Below are positions 18,249-27,213 of a stretch of DNA of 50,742 nt, piece by piece; position 1 is the stretch's first letter, and every line of letters begins with the position of its first letter. Below the pieces are notes generated by a model that was not told the origin of the DNA, searched no databases, and saw only the letters and a program-made list of their open reading frames with translations. Both the position numbers and the translations under genes were made by a program. Where the stretch lies: NCBI GenBank assembly GCA_947567595.1, contig CANOMQ010000031.1, positions 1-50,742 on the forward strand. Direction: 5' to 3'. The stretch comes from an uncultured Lachnospiraceae bacterium (GTDB lineage Bacteria > Bacillota > Clostridia > Lachnospirales > Lachnospiraceae).

Positions 18249-18285
18249 GCATGTTTTGCTTCCTTTTGCCGCAAGTAAAACATGC
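18249..18285. repeat. Inverted repeat between tRNA-Leu and the MATE gene
   Basis: Arms GCATGTTTT (18249-18257) and AAAACATGC (18277-18285) are perfectly complementary around a 19-base loop. The run TTTTAT follows on the plus strand. It may be a terminator or a structural element of the intergenic region; no stronger claim is possible. Confidence 0.5.
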
Positions 18286-18363
18286 TTTTATATCTTATCA
18301 GATTGTAATCAGAAAGTCAACGCTTTACCGCCAAAATTTACCACACGATTTTGGATTGGTTTT

Positions 18364-19749
18364 TTATGCGTTATCCGGCACGCGGCTGATGACCTTTTTC
18401 CAAATGATAATCAGAAAAATGGTTGATACGCATAGCGACATCAGCTCCGCAAGCGGGAATGCCCACCATACAAGGTTTAGTCCGCCTATCCTTGCAAGGA
18501 TATATGCCGCCGGGACAAGGATTACGAGCTGTCTTGCCACAGACACAATCAGGCTGTACACGCCGTTTCCGACCGCCTGAAACACGGAGCCTGCGATGAT
18601 ACAGTACCATGCAATCAGAAAATGTACGCCGATTGTCCGAAGCGCCCGGATACCAATCGCAAGCATGTCCTCTGACGCGTCAAACATGCCAAGCAAAACG
18701 CCCGGTATCAGCTCGAAGGTCAAAAAACCAAGGAACATCAGGATAAACGCGTAGCACATGGAATATTTGATTGTTTTTACAATCCTTGTCCGCTTTCCCG
18801 CACCGTAGTTGTACGCGATAATCGGAACCAAGCCGTTGTTTAATCCGATGACCGGCATAAAGAAAAAGCTTTGTAACTTAAAATACACGCCAAACACTGC
18901 CGTCGCAGTTGATGTGAACTGGATTAAAATCAAATTCATGCTGTACGTCATGACGGAACCGATTGCCTGCATAATAATAGAAGGAACACCAACCTTGTAA
19001 ATCCTTCCGATAATCTTTGCGTCCGGCCGAAAGCCCTTAAAATGGAGCTTAAGCTCTTTATTTTTCGTCAGGTTAAAGAAAATCCCGACCAAAGCCCCCA
19101 CACACTGACCAATGACCGTCGCAATCGCGGCGCCTGCCACACCCATTTCCGGCAATCCGAACATTCCAAAAATCAAAATCGGGTCTAAAACAATATTGGT
19201 AACGGCACCCGCAAGCTGTGCAAGCATACTGTAAAATGTCAGCCCTGTGGACTGTAGCAGCTTTTCAAAAACAAACTGCGCATACATGCCAAACGAGCAG
19301 ATACACACAATGGAAAGATATTCAATTCCCATTGTATAAATATCCGACTCCGTTGTTTTTACCTGACTTAAATAAAACGGCTTTACCACTGTAAAACCGA
19401 CCACCACAAATACCAAAAAGCTCATAAACGCAAGGAAAATCGCATTTACTGCCGTCTTGTCCGCAGCATCATAATTCTTTTCGCCAAGTGTCTTTGACAA
19501 GAGTGCATTCACACCGACACCCGTTCCGGCGCCTACCGCAATCAGAAGCGTCTGTATTGGGAAGGCAAGCGAAACCGCAGTTAGTGCGTCCTCACTTACC
19601 CTCGCCACAAAGATACTGTCAACAATGTTGTAGAGCGCCTGCACGAGCATCGAAATCATCATCGGCACGGACATGTTTAAAAGGAGCTTATTGACGGGCA
19701 TGACGCCCATTTTGTTCTCCTGCTGTTTTGTACCTGCTTCCTTACTCAT
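18364..19749 (-). CDS. MATE family efflux transporter
   Basis: A 461-residue protein with about twelve hydrophobic segments. The N-terminal MSVPMMISMLVQALYNIVDS and later GLPEMGVAGAAIATVIGQ segments are typical of the MatE repeats; the family exports drugs or metabolites using Na+ or H+ gradients. Substrate is not visible from sequence. It is separated from aspartokinase by only 21 bases, but its functional link to that operon is uncertain. Confidence 0.93.
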   Translation of the reverse strand: MSKEAGTKQQENKMGVMPVNKLLLNMSVPMMISMLVQALYNIVDSIFVARVSEDALTAVSLAFPIQTLLIAVGAGTGVGVNALLSKTLGEKNYDAADKTAVNAIFLAFMSFLVFVVVGFTVVKPFYLSQVKTTESDIYTMGIEYLSIVCICSFGMYAQFVFEKLLQSTGLTFYSMLAQLAGAVTNIVLDPILIFGMFGLPEMGVAGAAIATVIGQCVGALVGIFFNLTKNKELKLHFKGFRPDAKIIGRIYKVGVPSIIMQAIGSVMTYSMNLILIQFTSTATAVFGVYFKLQSFFFMPVIGLNNGLVPIIAYNYGAGKRTRIVKTIKYSMCYAFILMFLGFLTFELIPGVLLGMFDASEDMLAIGIRALRTIGVHFLIAWYCIIAGSVFQAVGNGVYSLIVSVARQLVILVPAAYILARIGGLNLVWWAFPLAELMSLCVSTIFLIIIWKKVISRVPDNA

Positions 19750-19770
19750 TCGTAACGCCTCCGCTATTCC

Positions 19771-21090
19771 TTAAAGTCGTGTTTCCACAAAAATGTCATA
19801 AATTGCCTTAATCGCCGGCTCAAAGTCCTCATTATCCACACCGATAATAATGTTCTGTTCACTAGAACCCTGATCAATCATCCGCACGTTAATGTTGGCA
19901 TGTGCGAGCGCGGCAAAAATTCTTCCCGCCGTACCTCTTTGTGACTTCATGCTTCGTCCCACAACCGCAATCAACGCAAGGTCAGACTGAATGTCCAAAT
20001 GGTCCGGATTGACTGCCCTGTTAATTCCGGAGAGAATTTTCTGCTCCTTGTCAATAAACTCGGACTGGTGCACCATCACGCTCAGCGTATCAATTCCCGA
20101 AGGGATATGCTCAAAGGAAATATCATAATCCTCAAGCACCTGAAGCACCTTCCTGCCAAAGCCGACCTCGGCATTCATCATGTCTTTTTCGATATTGATA
20201 GAGGCAAAGCCTTTCTTTCCCGCAATGCCCGTAATCGTGTACTTGGACTTTTGGCACGTATTCCCTACAATCCAAGTTCCCTCGTCCTCGGGCTTGTTTG
20301 TATTGCGGATATTGATTGGAATGCCTTCCTTCCTGACCGGGAAAATCGCGTCCTCATGCAGCACGCCGGCTCCCATGTAGGAAAGCTCCCGCAGCTCGCC
20401 GTAGGTAATGATGTCAATGCCCTTTGGCTCCTCGATAATACGGGGGTCTGCAATCAAAAAGCCCGAAACGTCCGTCCAGTTCTCATAGACGTCCGCCTGT
20501 ATCGCCTTCGCCACGATGGAGCCTGTGATATCAGAGCCTCCTCTTGAGAACGTGACCACCGTTCCGTTTTTCATCGCGCCATAAAAGCCCGGGATAACCG
20601 CCCGCTCAACACCCTTTAAGCGTTTTGCCAAAAGCTTGTTGGTAAGCTCCGCGTCAAATGCCTGCGCTTCATTAAAACGGATTGCTTCGGCGGGGTCAAC
20701 AAACTCATAGCCAAGATACTCTGCCATGATAATTCCGTTTAAATACTCTCCGCGGCTTGCCGCATAGTTAGAGCCTGCCTTTTTCTTGAAATTGTCAATA
20801 ATCTTATCAAATTCCGGCGCAAGGTCAAGCTTTAATCCCAATCCGTCGATAATCTCCTGATACCGCTCCTCAATCGCGTTCATTTCCTTCATAAAATCAT
20901 GGTCTTTTTCCGCAAGCGCATAACATGCATAGAGCATATCCGTCACCTTTGTATCCTTGTCAAACCGCTTTCCCGGCGCCGAGGGCACCACAAATTTCCT
21001 GTCCTCATCGGCATGAATGATTTCACTGACTTTTTTAAACTGCTGCGCACTCGCAAGTGAGCTTCCTCCAAACTTTACTACCTTTTTCAT
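19771..21090 (-). CDS. Aspartate kinase
   Basis: The first step of the Asp-family pathway (Lys, Thr, Met). The N-terminal VVKFGGSSLA motif, the S-R-G-G-S-D-I-T motif in FSRGGSDITGS near residue 205, and two C-terminal ACT repeats from about residue 300 (one near DKEQKILSGIN, the last with INVRMIDQGSSEQNI) are clear. At 439 residues it is a single-polypeptide type. It lies directly downstream of homoserine dehydrogenase and an ACT-domain regulator, as in many Clostridia, so it likely belongs to the threonine/methionine branch. Confidence 0.96.
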   Translation of the reverse strand: MKKVVKFGGSSLASAQQFKKVSEIIHADEDRKFVVPSAPGKRFDKDTKVTDMLYACYALAEKDHDFMKEMNAIEERYQEIIDGLGLKLDLAPEFDKIIDNFKKKAGSNYAASRGEYLNGIIMAEYLGYEFVDPAEAIRFNEAQAFDAELTNKLLAKRLKGVERAVIPGFYGAMKNGTVVTFSRGGSDITGSIVAKAIQADVYENWTDVSGFLIADPRIIEEPKGIDIITYGELRELSYMGAGVLHEDAIFPVRKEGIPINIRNTNKPEDEGTWIVGNTCQKSKYTITGIAGKKGFASINIEKDMMNAEVGFGRKVLQVLEDYDISFEHIPSGIDTLSVMVHQSEFIDKEQKILSGINRAVNPDHLDIQSDLALIAVVGRSMKSQRGTAGRIFAALAHANINVRMIDQGSSEQNIIIGVDNEDFEPAIKAIYDIFVETRL

Positions 21091-21129
21091 CGTTCCATCA
21101 GTCTCCTTCGTTCGTTCTATTTTATAGTA

Positions 21130-22332
21130 TTAATCCATTCGAATCATTGTGATAACATTGCCCGCCTGTTCTGCCTTACTTTGATACTGCGCCTCGCTCA
21201 TCTCACCCGTGATAAAGCCGCACTCGCCCGGTACTACATCATCAAACAGCCGAACCTCGCCAAAAATTTCCTGTATCCTTGCCTTATCCGTGCCCGATAC
21301 CCTGACAAAAAACCTGCGCACTGCCGAATCAACCGGGGAAATTGCAAGCTTTTCCTCGTCCCATTTGGTGTCAAGGTTTTTCCCGATATGCTTTGCGCAA
21401 TCCAATACGTCCGCAACAACTGCGCTCGCCGTGGCAAGCTTTCCGGCGCCCTTTCCATAATACATGGTCTCGCCGCCCATGTTGCAGTTGAGAAGGATTG
21501 CATTAAACACGCCGTTTACCGCATAGAGCGGGTTTTCCGGCATGACGATGAACGGCGCTACAATCGCGTAGTATTTGCCCTCTTTTTTCAGGCTTTTTGC
21601 AAACAGCTTGATGGTCGCGCCCATCTTTTTGGCATATGCAAAATCAACAGCCGTAATCGCCGTAATGCCTTCTGTCGTAATATCCGCGTAATCAACGTTT
21701 TTCCCATATGCAAGCGAAGTCAGAATCGCAATTTTCCTGCATGCGTCAAAACCCAAAATATCCGCGTCCGGGTTGCGCTCCGCATAGCCCTTCTCCTGCG
21801 CGCGCTTTAACACATCATCAAACGCAAGACCCTCCGTCTCCATTTTGGTCAGGATATAATTGGTCGTGCCGTTTAGGATACCTGTGATGGAAAGTATTTC
21901 CTCCTGTGCAAGCGAGGTGCGAAGCGGTCTGATAATCGGAATGCCGCCGCCGACGCTCGCCTCAAACAGGTAGCTGCATTTGTTTTCCTTTGCGATTTTT
22001 AAAAGCTCCGGCCCATGCTTTTCCACAAGCTCCTTGTTGGAGGTACACACGCTCTTTCCACTCTCAAGTGCACGTCTTGTAAACTTGTAGGCAGGCTTCA
22101 CACCGCCCATTGTCTCGCATACGATTTTGATTTCCGCATCATTTACAATATCATCAAAGCTTTTTGTAAGCACCTGCGTAACAGGGTCATTCTCAAAGTC
22201 TTTTAAGTCCAGCACATATTTTACTTCGATTTCCTCACCGATTTTATGTCTGATAATCTCCTGATTTCGTTTCACGACCTCAAAAACGCCGCTCCCCACT
22301 GTACCATATCCCAATATCGCTATCTTTATCAT
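21130..22332 (-). CDS. hom: Homoserine dehydrogenase
   Basis: N-terminal NAD(P)-binding GYGTVGSGVF, the catalytic-domain signature GILNGTTNYILT near residue 150, and an FVRVSG-type C-terminal ACT domain (from about 315) ending ...AGNVITMIRMD. Length (400) is slightly short of the 430 of some Firmicutes forms but all regions are present. Start overlaps the stop of the upstream ACT protein by 4 bases (ATGA), so translation is coupled. Confidence 0.96.
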   Translation of the reverse strand: MIKIAILGYGTVGSGVFEVVKRNQEIIRHKIGEEIEVKYVLDLKDFENDPVTQVLTKSFDDIVNDAEIKIVCETMGGVKPAYKFTRRALESGKSVCTSNKELVEKHGPELLKIAKENKCSYLFEASVGGGIPIIRPLRTSLAQEEILSITGILNGTTNYILTKMETEGLAFDDVLKRAQEKGYAERNPDADILGFDACRKIAILTSLAYGKNVDYADITTEGITAITAVDFAYAKKMGATIKLFAKSLKKEGKYYAIVAPFIVMPENPLYAVNGVFNAILLNCNMGGETMYYGKGAGKLATASAVVADVLDCAKHIGKNLDTKWDEEKLAISPVDSAVRRFFVRVSGTDKARIQEIFGEVRLFDDVVPGECGFITGEMSEAQYQSKAEQAGNVITMIRMD

Positions 22333-22793
22333 CTTAAATCCTCCTCATTGTACTCTTTTGCCAGCACCTTTACGTTATGCACACCGCTTCTTTTTTCCAT
22401 TGCCTGTATCATCTGCGACACATCCCCTGTGTTTGCAAGAATTTGCACGCTTAGAGACAACGATGCCGTTCCGTTAATCGGAATGGTCTGATGAATCGTC
22501 AGAATGTTCGCTTCAAAATCCGCCACCACCTTCAGTAAGTCGGAAAGCAGTCCCGGTTCGTCATCAATTTTGCACGCAAGGTTTAAGGTCGTCCCCTGCG
22601 CGGAATCATGAAACGGGAAAATGTCTTCCTTATACTTATAGTACGAGCTTCTGCTGATACCGACCTTGTCAACCGCTTCCTGCACAGATGCGGCTTTTCT
22701 TGTATCAAGCAGGCGGTTGACCTCGACTACCTTAAGCAGAACCTCGGGAAGCGCCCTCTTTCTCACGACATAGTAGGCTGTTGTTCCTTCCAT
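22329..22793 (-). CDS. ACT domain-containing protein, PheB-like
   Basis: A 154-residue protein with an N-terminal helix-turn-helix-like region (SVQEAVDKVGISRSSYYKYKE, residues about 35-57) followed by an ACT domain (IDDEPGLLSDLLKVVADFEANILTIHQ). This is the UPF0735/PheB arrangement, probably an allosteric amino-acid-sensing regulator. The start at 22793 has AGGAAAG about 8 bases upstream. First gene of the ACT-hom-aspartokinase operon, with a 4-base overlap to hom. Confidence 0.9.
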   Translation of the reverse strand: MEGTTAYYVVRKRALPEVLLKVVEVNRLLDTRKAASVQEAVDKVGISRSSYYKYKEDIFPFHDSAQGTTLNLACKIDDEPGLLSDLLKVVADFEANILTIHQTIPINGTASLSLSVQILANTGDVSQMIQAMEKRSGVHNVKVLAKEYNEEDLR

Positions 22794-22948
22794 TGTTTTC
22801 TTTCCTTTTTCTTTTCGGATTTTATTTGTCAAAAAAACAAATGCCTCTTCCACAAAAACAATTGAGCTTATCTGTTTTTCCACAAAAGACATTTGTGCGT
22901 CACTGCAATACATATTATCATAGCTTCCAAAAAAAAGCAAGGGTTTTT

Positions 22949-23680
22949 TTAATCGACCTCATAGGAAAAGACCACCCCGTCCAGCGCGCCGACGGTGACC
23001 CCGTACTCCCTGCCGTCCTTGTAAAATTCCACCTCGTACACCGCAATGCCATCGTCATAGTCAAACTCGCAGGTCAGCAGCGTAACGTCCTCCTCCGTAA
23101 AGCCTGCCTGTGCAAGCGCAATCGTTTTCGCCTGCGCCACGTCGATGTAATCCTGCGCGGCTGCTTCATGATGGTTGTGCCGTTCCTGATTGTGGTGCCA
23201 GTCTATGTCCTTGCTGTAAACCGCGCCGGTTGCGGCGTTGATTTCATATTCGTACTCCGCGTCCGGTGCATAAAACTCCAGTTCGTACATCATAACGCCG
23301 TCCTCGTAATCGGATTTTTCCTTTGTGAAGACAGCATCGGAAGCTGACAGCCCTGCGTCGGCAAGTGCCGCGGCTTTGGCGTCCTCAAGGCTGATTTGTC
23401 CTTCCCCGTTTTGCGGTGCCTGTGATGTCTGTGGCGGATTGTTGTCATTGCCCGTCTGTCCGCTTGTCGGGCGCGCCTCATCTAAAGTGCCCTTCTCCTG
23501 CGGCACGGTCTGCGGTGTTGTCTCCTGCATGGTTTCCTTTGGAGCTGTCTGCTCCTGTTGTACAGACTGCGGCGTTTGCGACTTTGGCGCGCCGTTACTG
23601 CCTCCTGTACAGCCCGCAACGCCTCCTGCCAAAAGTAGGCACTGTGCGGCACAGATTGTAACTGCAATTGTTTTTTTCAA
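22949..23680 (-). CDS. Lipoprotein with two PepSY domains
   Basis: Signal sequence MKKTIAVTICAAQCLLLAGGVAGC has a plausible lipobox (VAGC) near residue 24, so the protein should be lipid-anchored outside the membrane. A low-complexity Gln/Pro/Thr linker (about 26-95) precedes two PepSY repeats: one near LEDAKAAALADAGL (about 98) and a second near DVAQAKTIALAQAGF (about 178). Each repeat has the DDG-type turn. PepSY domains are thought to inhibit peptidases. Confidence 0.9.
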   Translation of the reverse strand: MKKTIAVTICAAQCLLLAGGVAGCTGGSNGAPKSQTPQSVQQEQTAPKETMQETTPQTVPQEKGTLDEARPTSGQTGNDNNPPQTSQAPQNGEGQISLEDAKAAALADAGLSASDAVFTKEKSDYEDGVMMYELEFYAPDAEYEYEINAATGAVYSKDIDWHHNQERHNHHEAAAQDYIDVAQAKTIALAQAGFTEEDVTLLTCEFDYDDGIAVYEVEFYKDGREYGVTVGALDGVVFSYEVD

Positions 23681-23815
23681 ATATCCTCACCTCCGATAAA
23701 ATCTTCAAATCAAAACTTCAAATCAAAAAATCATGCTTCCTATGCTCTTATCATACCCAATAATCCGCAAATGCGCAATTATTATTAAAATTTTATTCCG
23801 TCTTCTGCTCCCAGC

Positions 23816-23848
23816 AAAAAATTCCCCCACGGCGGCAGCCATGAGGGA
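23816..23848 (-). terminator. Terminator after the 72-residue protein gene
   Basis: On the minus strand, TCCCTCATGGC pairs with GCCGTGGGGGA (11 pairs including two G-U), with a 4-base loop, and the stem is followed by a T-run. It begins 18 bases after the stop of the small gene at 23866. Confidence 0.85.
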
Positions 23849-23865
23849 GACGAACATATATTCGA

Positions 23866-24084
23866 TTAATAAATCTTTGCAATCTCACCTGTAAGCGCAT
23901 ACCGGCTTTTAAATGCCTCAAGATCCGCTTCATTTCGTATCAGCATGACTTCCTCAAAGCTTCCGGTATGAATATCCTGAAATCCTGCCACCTGCTCCCC
24001 TGTGCAGATACTGCACCGAAGCACAGGTTTTTGGTTTTCCTTGTCGTATCCGCTCTTTTGCGTTTTTTTCCGAAACAATCCCAC
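23866..24084 (-). CDS. Small conserved protein with a CxxC motif, unknown function
   Basis: The 72-residue product starts MGLFRKKTQKSG, is Lys-rich at the N-terminus, and contains one CSICTGEQVAGF motif near residue 25 and a conserved core ending in an IHTGSFEEVMLIR-type segment. I recognise this as a short protein recurring in Lachnospiraceae genomes, where database labels are unreliable. I do not propose a function. A start at 24084 fits a GGAGAGGTGGGG-like upstream sequence; a good terminator follows the gene. Confidence 0.7.
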   Translation of the reverse strand: MGLFRKKTQKSGYDKENQKPVLRCSICTGEQVAGFQDIHTGSFEEVMLIRNEADLEAFKSRYALTGEIAKIY

Positions 24085-24115
24085 TGCCCCACCTCTCCTT
24101 TTTTCTGATTTGTAA

Positions 24116-24637
24116 TTATAACGCTAACGTCCATAAATCCTCATGCGGATTGGTCTTTGCAAGCCCGAGGCTTACAACCTTCCCGTCAAATGGTACAAAG
24201 CGCTCCTGCATAACGGCAAATGCCGTCTGTAGCTGCTCCTTTGTCAGCGTCTTGCCAAGCGTCACGTGCGGCAGCCATTGCATTGGACGGTAAAACCTGC
24301 TGACACGCACATCTGCAATTTGGCTTACGGACGAGCAAATTTGCTGTGACAATTCCTGTAGGTATGTGTTTAGGACAGGTGTCACATAAAGCACATACGG
24401 GAGCAGCGCGCCTATGGATACGAAGGAGACTGTCCCTTGTGGTATCTTATCGCGCAACTGTTCCATGCAGGGCAGCAGCACTTCCACGCTTCGTGCCTCT
24501 AACGACGAAATGGTCAGATGCGGCGGGACGTGATTGTCTGTCATGAATGTGTTTCCGGTCTGTTTTACAATCTGATTGATATGGCGTGTCAGCGTTTGTT
24601 CTGTTGGTTTGTCGAAGTATGCTGATATTAGATACAT
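24116..24637 (-). CDS. 2H phosphoesterase (2'-5' RNA ligase family)
   Basis: Two HxT motifs, PPHLTISSLEA near residue 38 and PHVTLGKTL near 128, define a 2H phosphoesterase/ligase fold (about 173 residues). Members act as RNA 2',3'-cyclic phosphodiesterases or related enzymes. It lies between the 72-residue protein and the glycan operon, in the same direction as both, and is probably not part of the glycan operon. Confidence 0.88.
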   Translation of the reverse strand: MYLISAYFDKPTEQTLTRHINQIVKQTGNTFMTDNHVPPHLTISSLEARSVEVLLPCMEQLRDKIPQGTVSFVSIGALLPYVLYVTPVLNTYLQELSQQICSSVSQIADVRVSRFYRPMQWLPHVTLGKTLTKEQLQTAFAVMQERFVPFDGKVVSLGLAKTNPHEDLWTLAL

Positions 24638-24731
24638 TGTTCACCTGTTGGTTTGTGAAATCATTATCATTCCATTTCCTATTATTAGGCTATATTATAA
24701 CGAATTGTGGAGGTGGTGTAAAGAGCGGAAA

Positions 24732-25778
24732 TTACATTCTTATCATTACCTTAATATATGCTTCTTTTTTATCCCGCATAAGCAGAAAGCCTTTTTCGGC
24801 GTCTTGGAGCGCAAATTCATGGGAAATCAGTTCTTTGGGCAAAGTTCTTTTATGCCCCAGCCGTTCAAGCACATAATGCCAGTCGTCATCTTTGTACTGT
24901 GTAAAGGACGAATTCCATGTTCCTGTTATTGTCAACTGATTTCTTAGGATTTTCCAATAAACCGATTTTTGCAACGTCATGTCAGAACTTGGATTGCCGA
25001 CCAGACAAACCTGCCCTTGTGGTGCCGTCAGGTCAACTGCCTGCGAAAAGGTCTCGTTTCTGCCGACGCATTCAAAAAACACGTCCGCGCCCATTTTGTC
25101 TGTGTAACGGAGTATCCATTCGGGAACGTTTTCGATTCTACTGTCACAATAACGGTTTTCATTAAGCCCGAGCCTTATGATTGTCTTTTTCTGAAATTCC
25201 TTGTTTCCTATTACAAGAATGTTTTCAATACCCGCATCCCTTAAAAACAGGAACAGCAGCATTCCGATTGTGCCTAACCCTAAAATGACAACCGTGTCAT
25301 TTTTATGCAGTTCTATCCGGCGCATTGCGTGTACTGCCACTGCCATCGGTTCGAGCATTGCCGCTTCCCCGTACGATACACTGTCGGGAAGCGCAATCAA
25401 ATTCCATTCCGGCACTGCAACGTATTGTGCAAAGCCGCCGTCCCTGCGCGAGCCAAGATAACTGTAATTTCGGCATAATTCGTAATGGTGGTTTTGGCAC
25501 TGTGTGCAGTTTTCGCACGGGATAAGCGGGAAAATACCGACACGTTTGTTTTTCCATTTTATGTTAACTTCTTCTCCCGTTTCTACCACCTGCCCTGAAA
25601 ATTCATGTCCCGGTATCAAGGGATGGGTATGTGCACCTGTCTGGTATATTCTCGGAATGTCCGACCCGCAGATGCCTGCCGCCTTTACCGCGACCAGTAC
25701 TTCCCCTGTTTTTAGCTGTGGCATTTCAACTTCCTCATATCGAAAATCGCCCGCTCCATGCAATACCCATGCTCTCAT
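24732..25778 (-). CDS. Zinc-dependent sugar-phosphate/polyol dehydrogenase, TarJ-like
   Basis: Medium-chain zinc dehydrogenase of 348 residues. Catalytic zinc ligands are visible (ICGSDIP with Cys near 37, GHEF with His near 58), the structural zinc has four Cys in ENCTQCQNHHYELC, and the Rossmann part has GLGTIGML near 170. It resembles galactitol-1-phosphate dehydrogenase. The neighbours (TarI-like cytidylyltransferase, Rpe-like epimerase, LicD) favour ribulose 5-phosphate reductase activity (TarJ), giving ribitol 5-phosphate. That assignment is inferred from context. Confidence 0.82.
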   Translation of the reverse strand: MRAWVLHGAGDFRYEEVEMPQLKTGEVLVAVKAAGICGSDIPRIYQTGAHTHPLIPGHEFSGQVVETGEEVNIKWKNKRVGIFPLIPCENCTQCQNHHYELCRNYSYLGSRRDGGFAQYVAVPEWNLIALPDSVSYGEAAMLEPMAVAVHAMRRIELHKNDTVVILGLGTIGMLLFLFLRDAGIENILVIGNKEFQKKTIIRLGLNENRYCDSRIENVPEWILRYTDKMGADVFFECVGRNETFSQAVDLTAPQGQVCLVGNPSSDMTLQKSVYWKILRNQLTITGTWNSSFTQYKDDDWHYVLERLGHKRTLPKELISHEFALQDAEKGFLLMRDKKEAYIKVMIRM

Positions 25779-25791
25779 TTCCTGCGCACCG

Positions 25792-26487
25792 TTATCCTTT
25801 CTTTATGATTTCCTTAAACCGCTCCAAATCTTCTGCCGTCGTTATCTTGAAATTTCCCTCGTCGCCTTTTATCATCACGACATCTAACCCCGCCATTACC
25901 GCAGGCTCCGTCGAACCGTTGATTTCCAGTATTCTATCCGGCATAAGCTGCCTATTCGCCTCATAATAGGTTCCGATTTTAAACGCTTCCGGTGCCTGAC
26001 CCGCGTATATCTCGCTCCGGTTTATCAGTGCACTTATTTTCTTACCGTCCGCGCTTTGGTATACTGTATCCTTCATCGGAAGCACAGGCACCACGCCGTC
26101 GTGTCCCTGCACTGCCTCAAGGCACTGCGTTATCATCCGTGCCGTAATCAGAGGTCTTGCCGCGTCGTGGATTAGTACCGTGTCAAAATCGTCCGCGTAT
26201 TTCCTAATGTCTGTCAGCCCGTTATAGATGGAAAGCTGCCTGTTTTTGCCCGGAGTGGAAAAGCCGCGAAACTTTCCTTTTTCATCATATTGCTCAAAGC
26301 ATTCCCGTATCGTTTCGTGCCACTGCGGCGCCGCCACGACCTGCACTGCATCAATCCCACTATGCATAAGCAAACGTTCTGTGCAATAAGAAATGACACT
26401 CCTGTCATAAATTTTGATGTACTGTTTCGGAATGTCCGCCCCGAGGCGGGTACCGCTCCCACCCGATAAAATTAATGCAGCCGCCAT
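25792..26487 (-). CDS. IspD-family cytidylyltransferase, probable TarI-like
   Basis: The IspD-superfamily features are present: LILSGGSGTRLG, PKQYI, VLIHDAARPLIT near residue 105, and GQAPEAFK near 167. It is 231 residues. It diverges from the housekeeping IspD at 353-1066 and is 14 bases from the TarJ-like gene. The likely reaction is CTP plus ribitol 5-phosphate to CDP-ribitol, but CDP-methylerythritol or another polyol-phosphate cannot be excluded by sequence alone. Confidence 0.83.
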   Translation of the reverse strand: MAAALILSGGSGTRLGADIPKQYIKIYDRSVISYCTERLLMHSGIDAVQVVAAPQWHETIRECFEQYDEKGKFRGFSTPGKNRQLSIYNGLTDIRKYADDFDTVLIHDAARPLITARMITQCLEAVQGHDGVVPVLPMKDTVYQSADGKKISALINRSEIYAGQAPEAFKIGTYYEANRQLMPDRILEINGSTEPAVMAGLDVVMIKGDEGNFKITTAEDLERFKEIIKKG

Positions 26488-26519
26488 CTGTTGTACCTCT
26501 TATTTTGAATTATGTAAAC

Positions 26520-27188
26520 CTATATATTGTCACAGTAACTATGAATTTCCCGGATAATCTCCCCGTAAGGTCTGTTTTTTCCAAAAAGAAGTGTTGTTCC
26601 AAGCACAAAGCCGTCAATCCCTTTCGGCGCAAACTTTAGTATTTTGTCTGCACTGCACGCGCCGTCCCAATACGCCTTGAACCCCATTTCTTCCTTTAAA
26701 AGCAAAAGCTTGTCTATTTTTTTCCCGACGTAGGGCATGTACATCTGTCCTGCGTTTCCGGGATTTACCGTCATGACAAGAACCTTTTTGACAATGCGAA
26801 GCATTTCGTATACCGTCTCTATGCTTGTCCCCGGATTAATCGCAATGCCCGGTATCATCCCTGCATCAATGATTTTCTGCAATGTTGTTGATGGATGGTA
26901 CTCTGCTTCGGGGTGGATATAAACCGTATCACCAACACGGAGATTTTTTAAAAAAATTTCCACACGGTTGTTTGGGTGCTCTATCATCAGATGCACGTCA
27001 AGCGGCTTTTTCGTCGCGCCTGCTATGTACTTCATATCGTTTAAGGACATCGCAAAGTTCGGGACAAACCGTCCATCCATGATGTCGATGTGGAATGAGT
27101 CAATCCCTCCTTCGTCTAGTTCCCGTATTTCCTTTTCCAGATTTCCATAGTTGGCACACATCAATGATGCCGTAAGTTCAAAACACAT
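26520..27188 (-). CDS. Ribulose-phosphate 3-epimerase-like protein
   Basis: The Rpe barrel motifs are visible: ASLMCANYGN, HIDIMDGRFVPNFAM, DVHLMIEHP and VMTVNPGNAGQMYMP. The usual phosphate-loop GFGGQ is changed to GNAGQ, and the late DGG region reads WDGACSADKI, so it is divergent from housekeeping Rpe. The start at 27188 has an AGG 9 bases upstream; the upstream DUF4422 gene ends at 27214. A role supplying ribulose 5-phosphate to the TarJ/TarI steps fits the context. Confidence 0.82.
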   Translation of the reverse strand: MCFELTASLMCANYGNLEKEIRELDEGGIDSFHIDIMDGRFVPNFAMSLNDMKYIAGATKKPLDVHLMIEHPNNRVEIFLKNLRVGDTVYIHPEAEYHPSTTLQKIIDAGMIPGIAINPGTSIETVYEMLRIVKKVLVMTVNPGNAGQMYMPYVGKKIDKLLLLKEEMGFKAYWDGACSADKILKFAPKGIDGFVLGTTLLFGKNRPYGEIIREIHSYCDNI

Positions 27189-27213
27189 CTTCAAATACCT
27201 GTCCTCTTTCTTT

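Noticed and set aside
21181-21810. Plus-strand frame of 209 codons opposite homoserine dehydrogenase.
   Set aside because: Antisense to the conserved hom catalytic and ACT region; Arg/Cys-rich shadow with no start context.
24638-24731. Looked for a terminator at the end of the glycan operon.
   Set aside because: No stem with a T-run is visible between the TarJ-like gene and the 2H gene; transcription may continue into the downstream genes.
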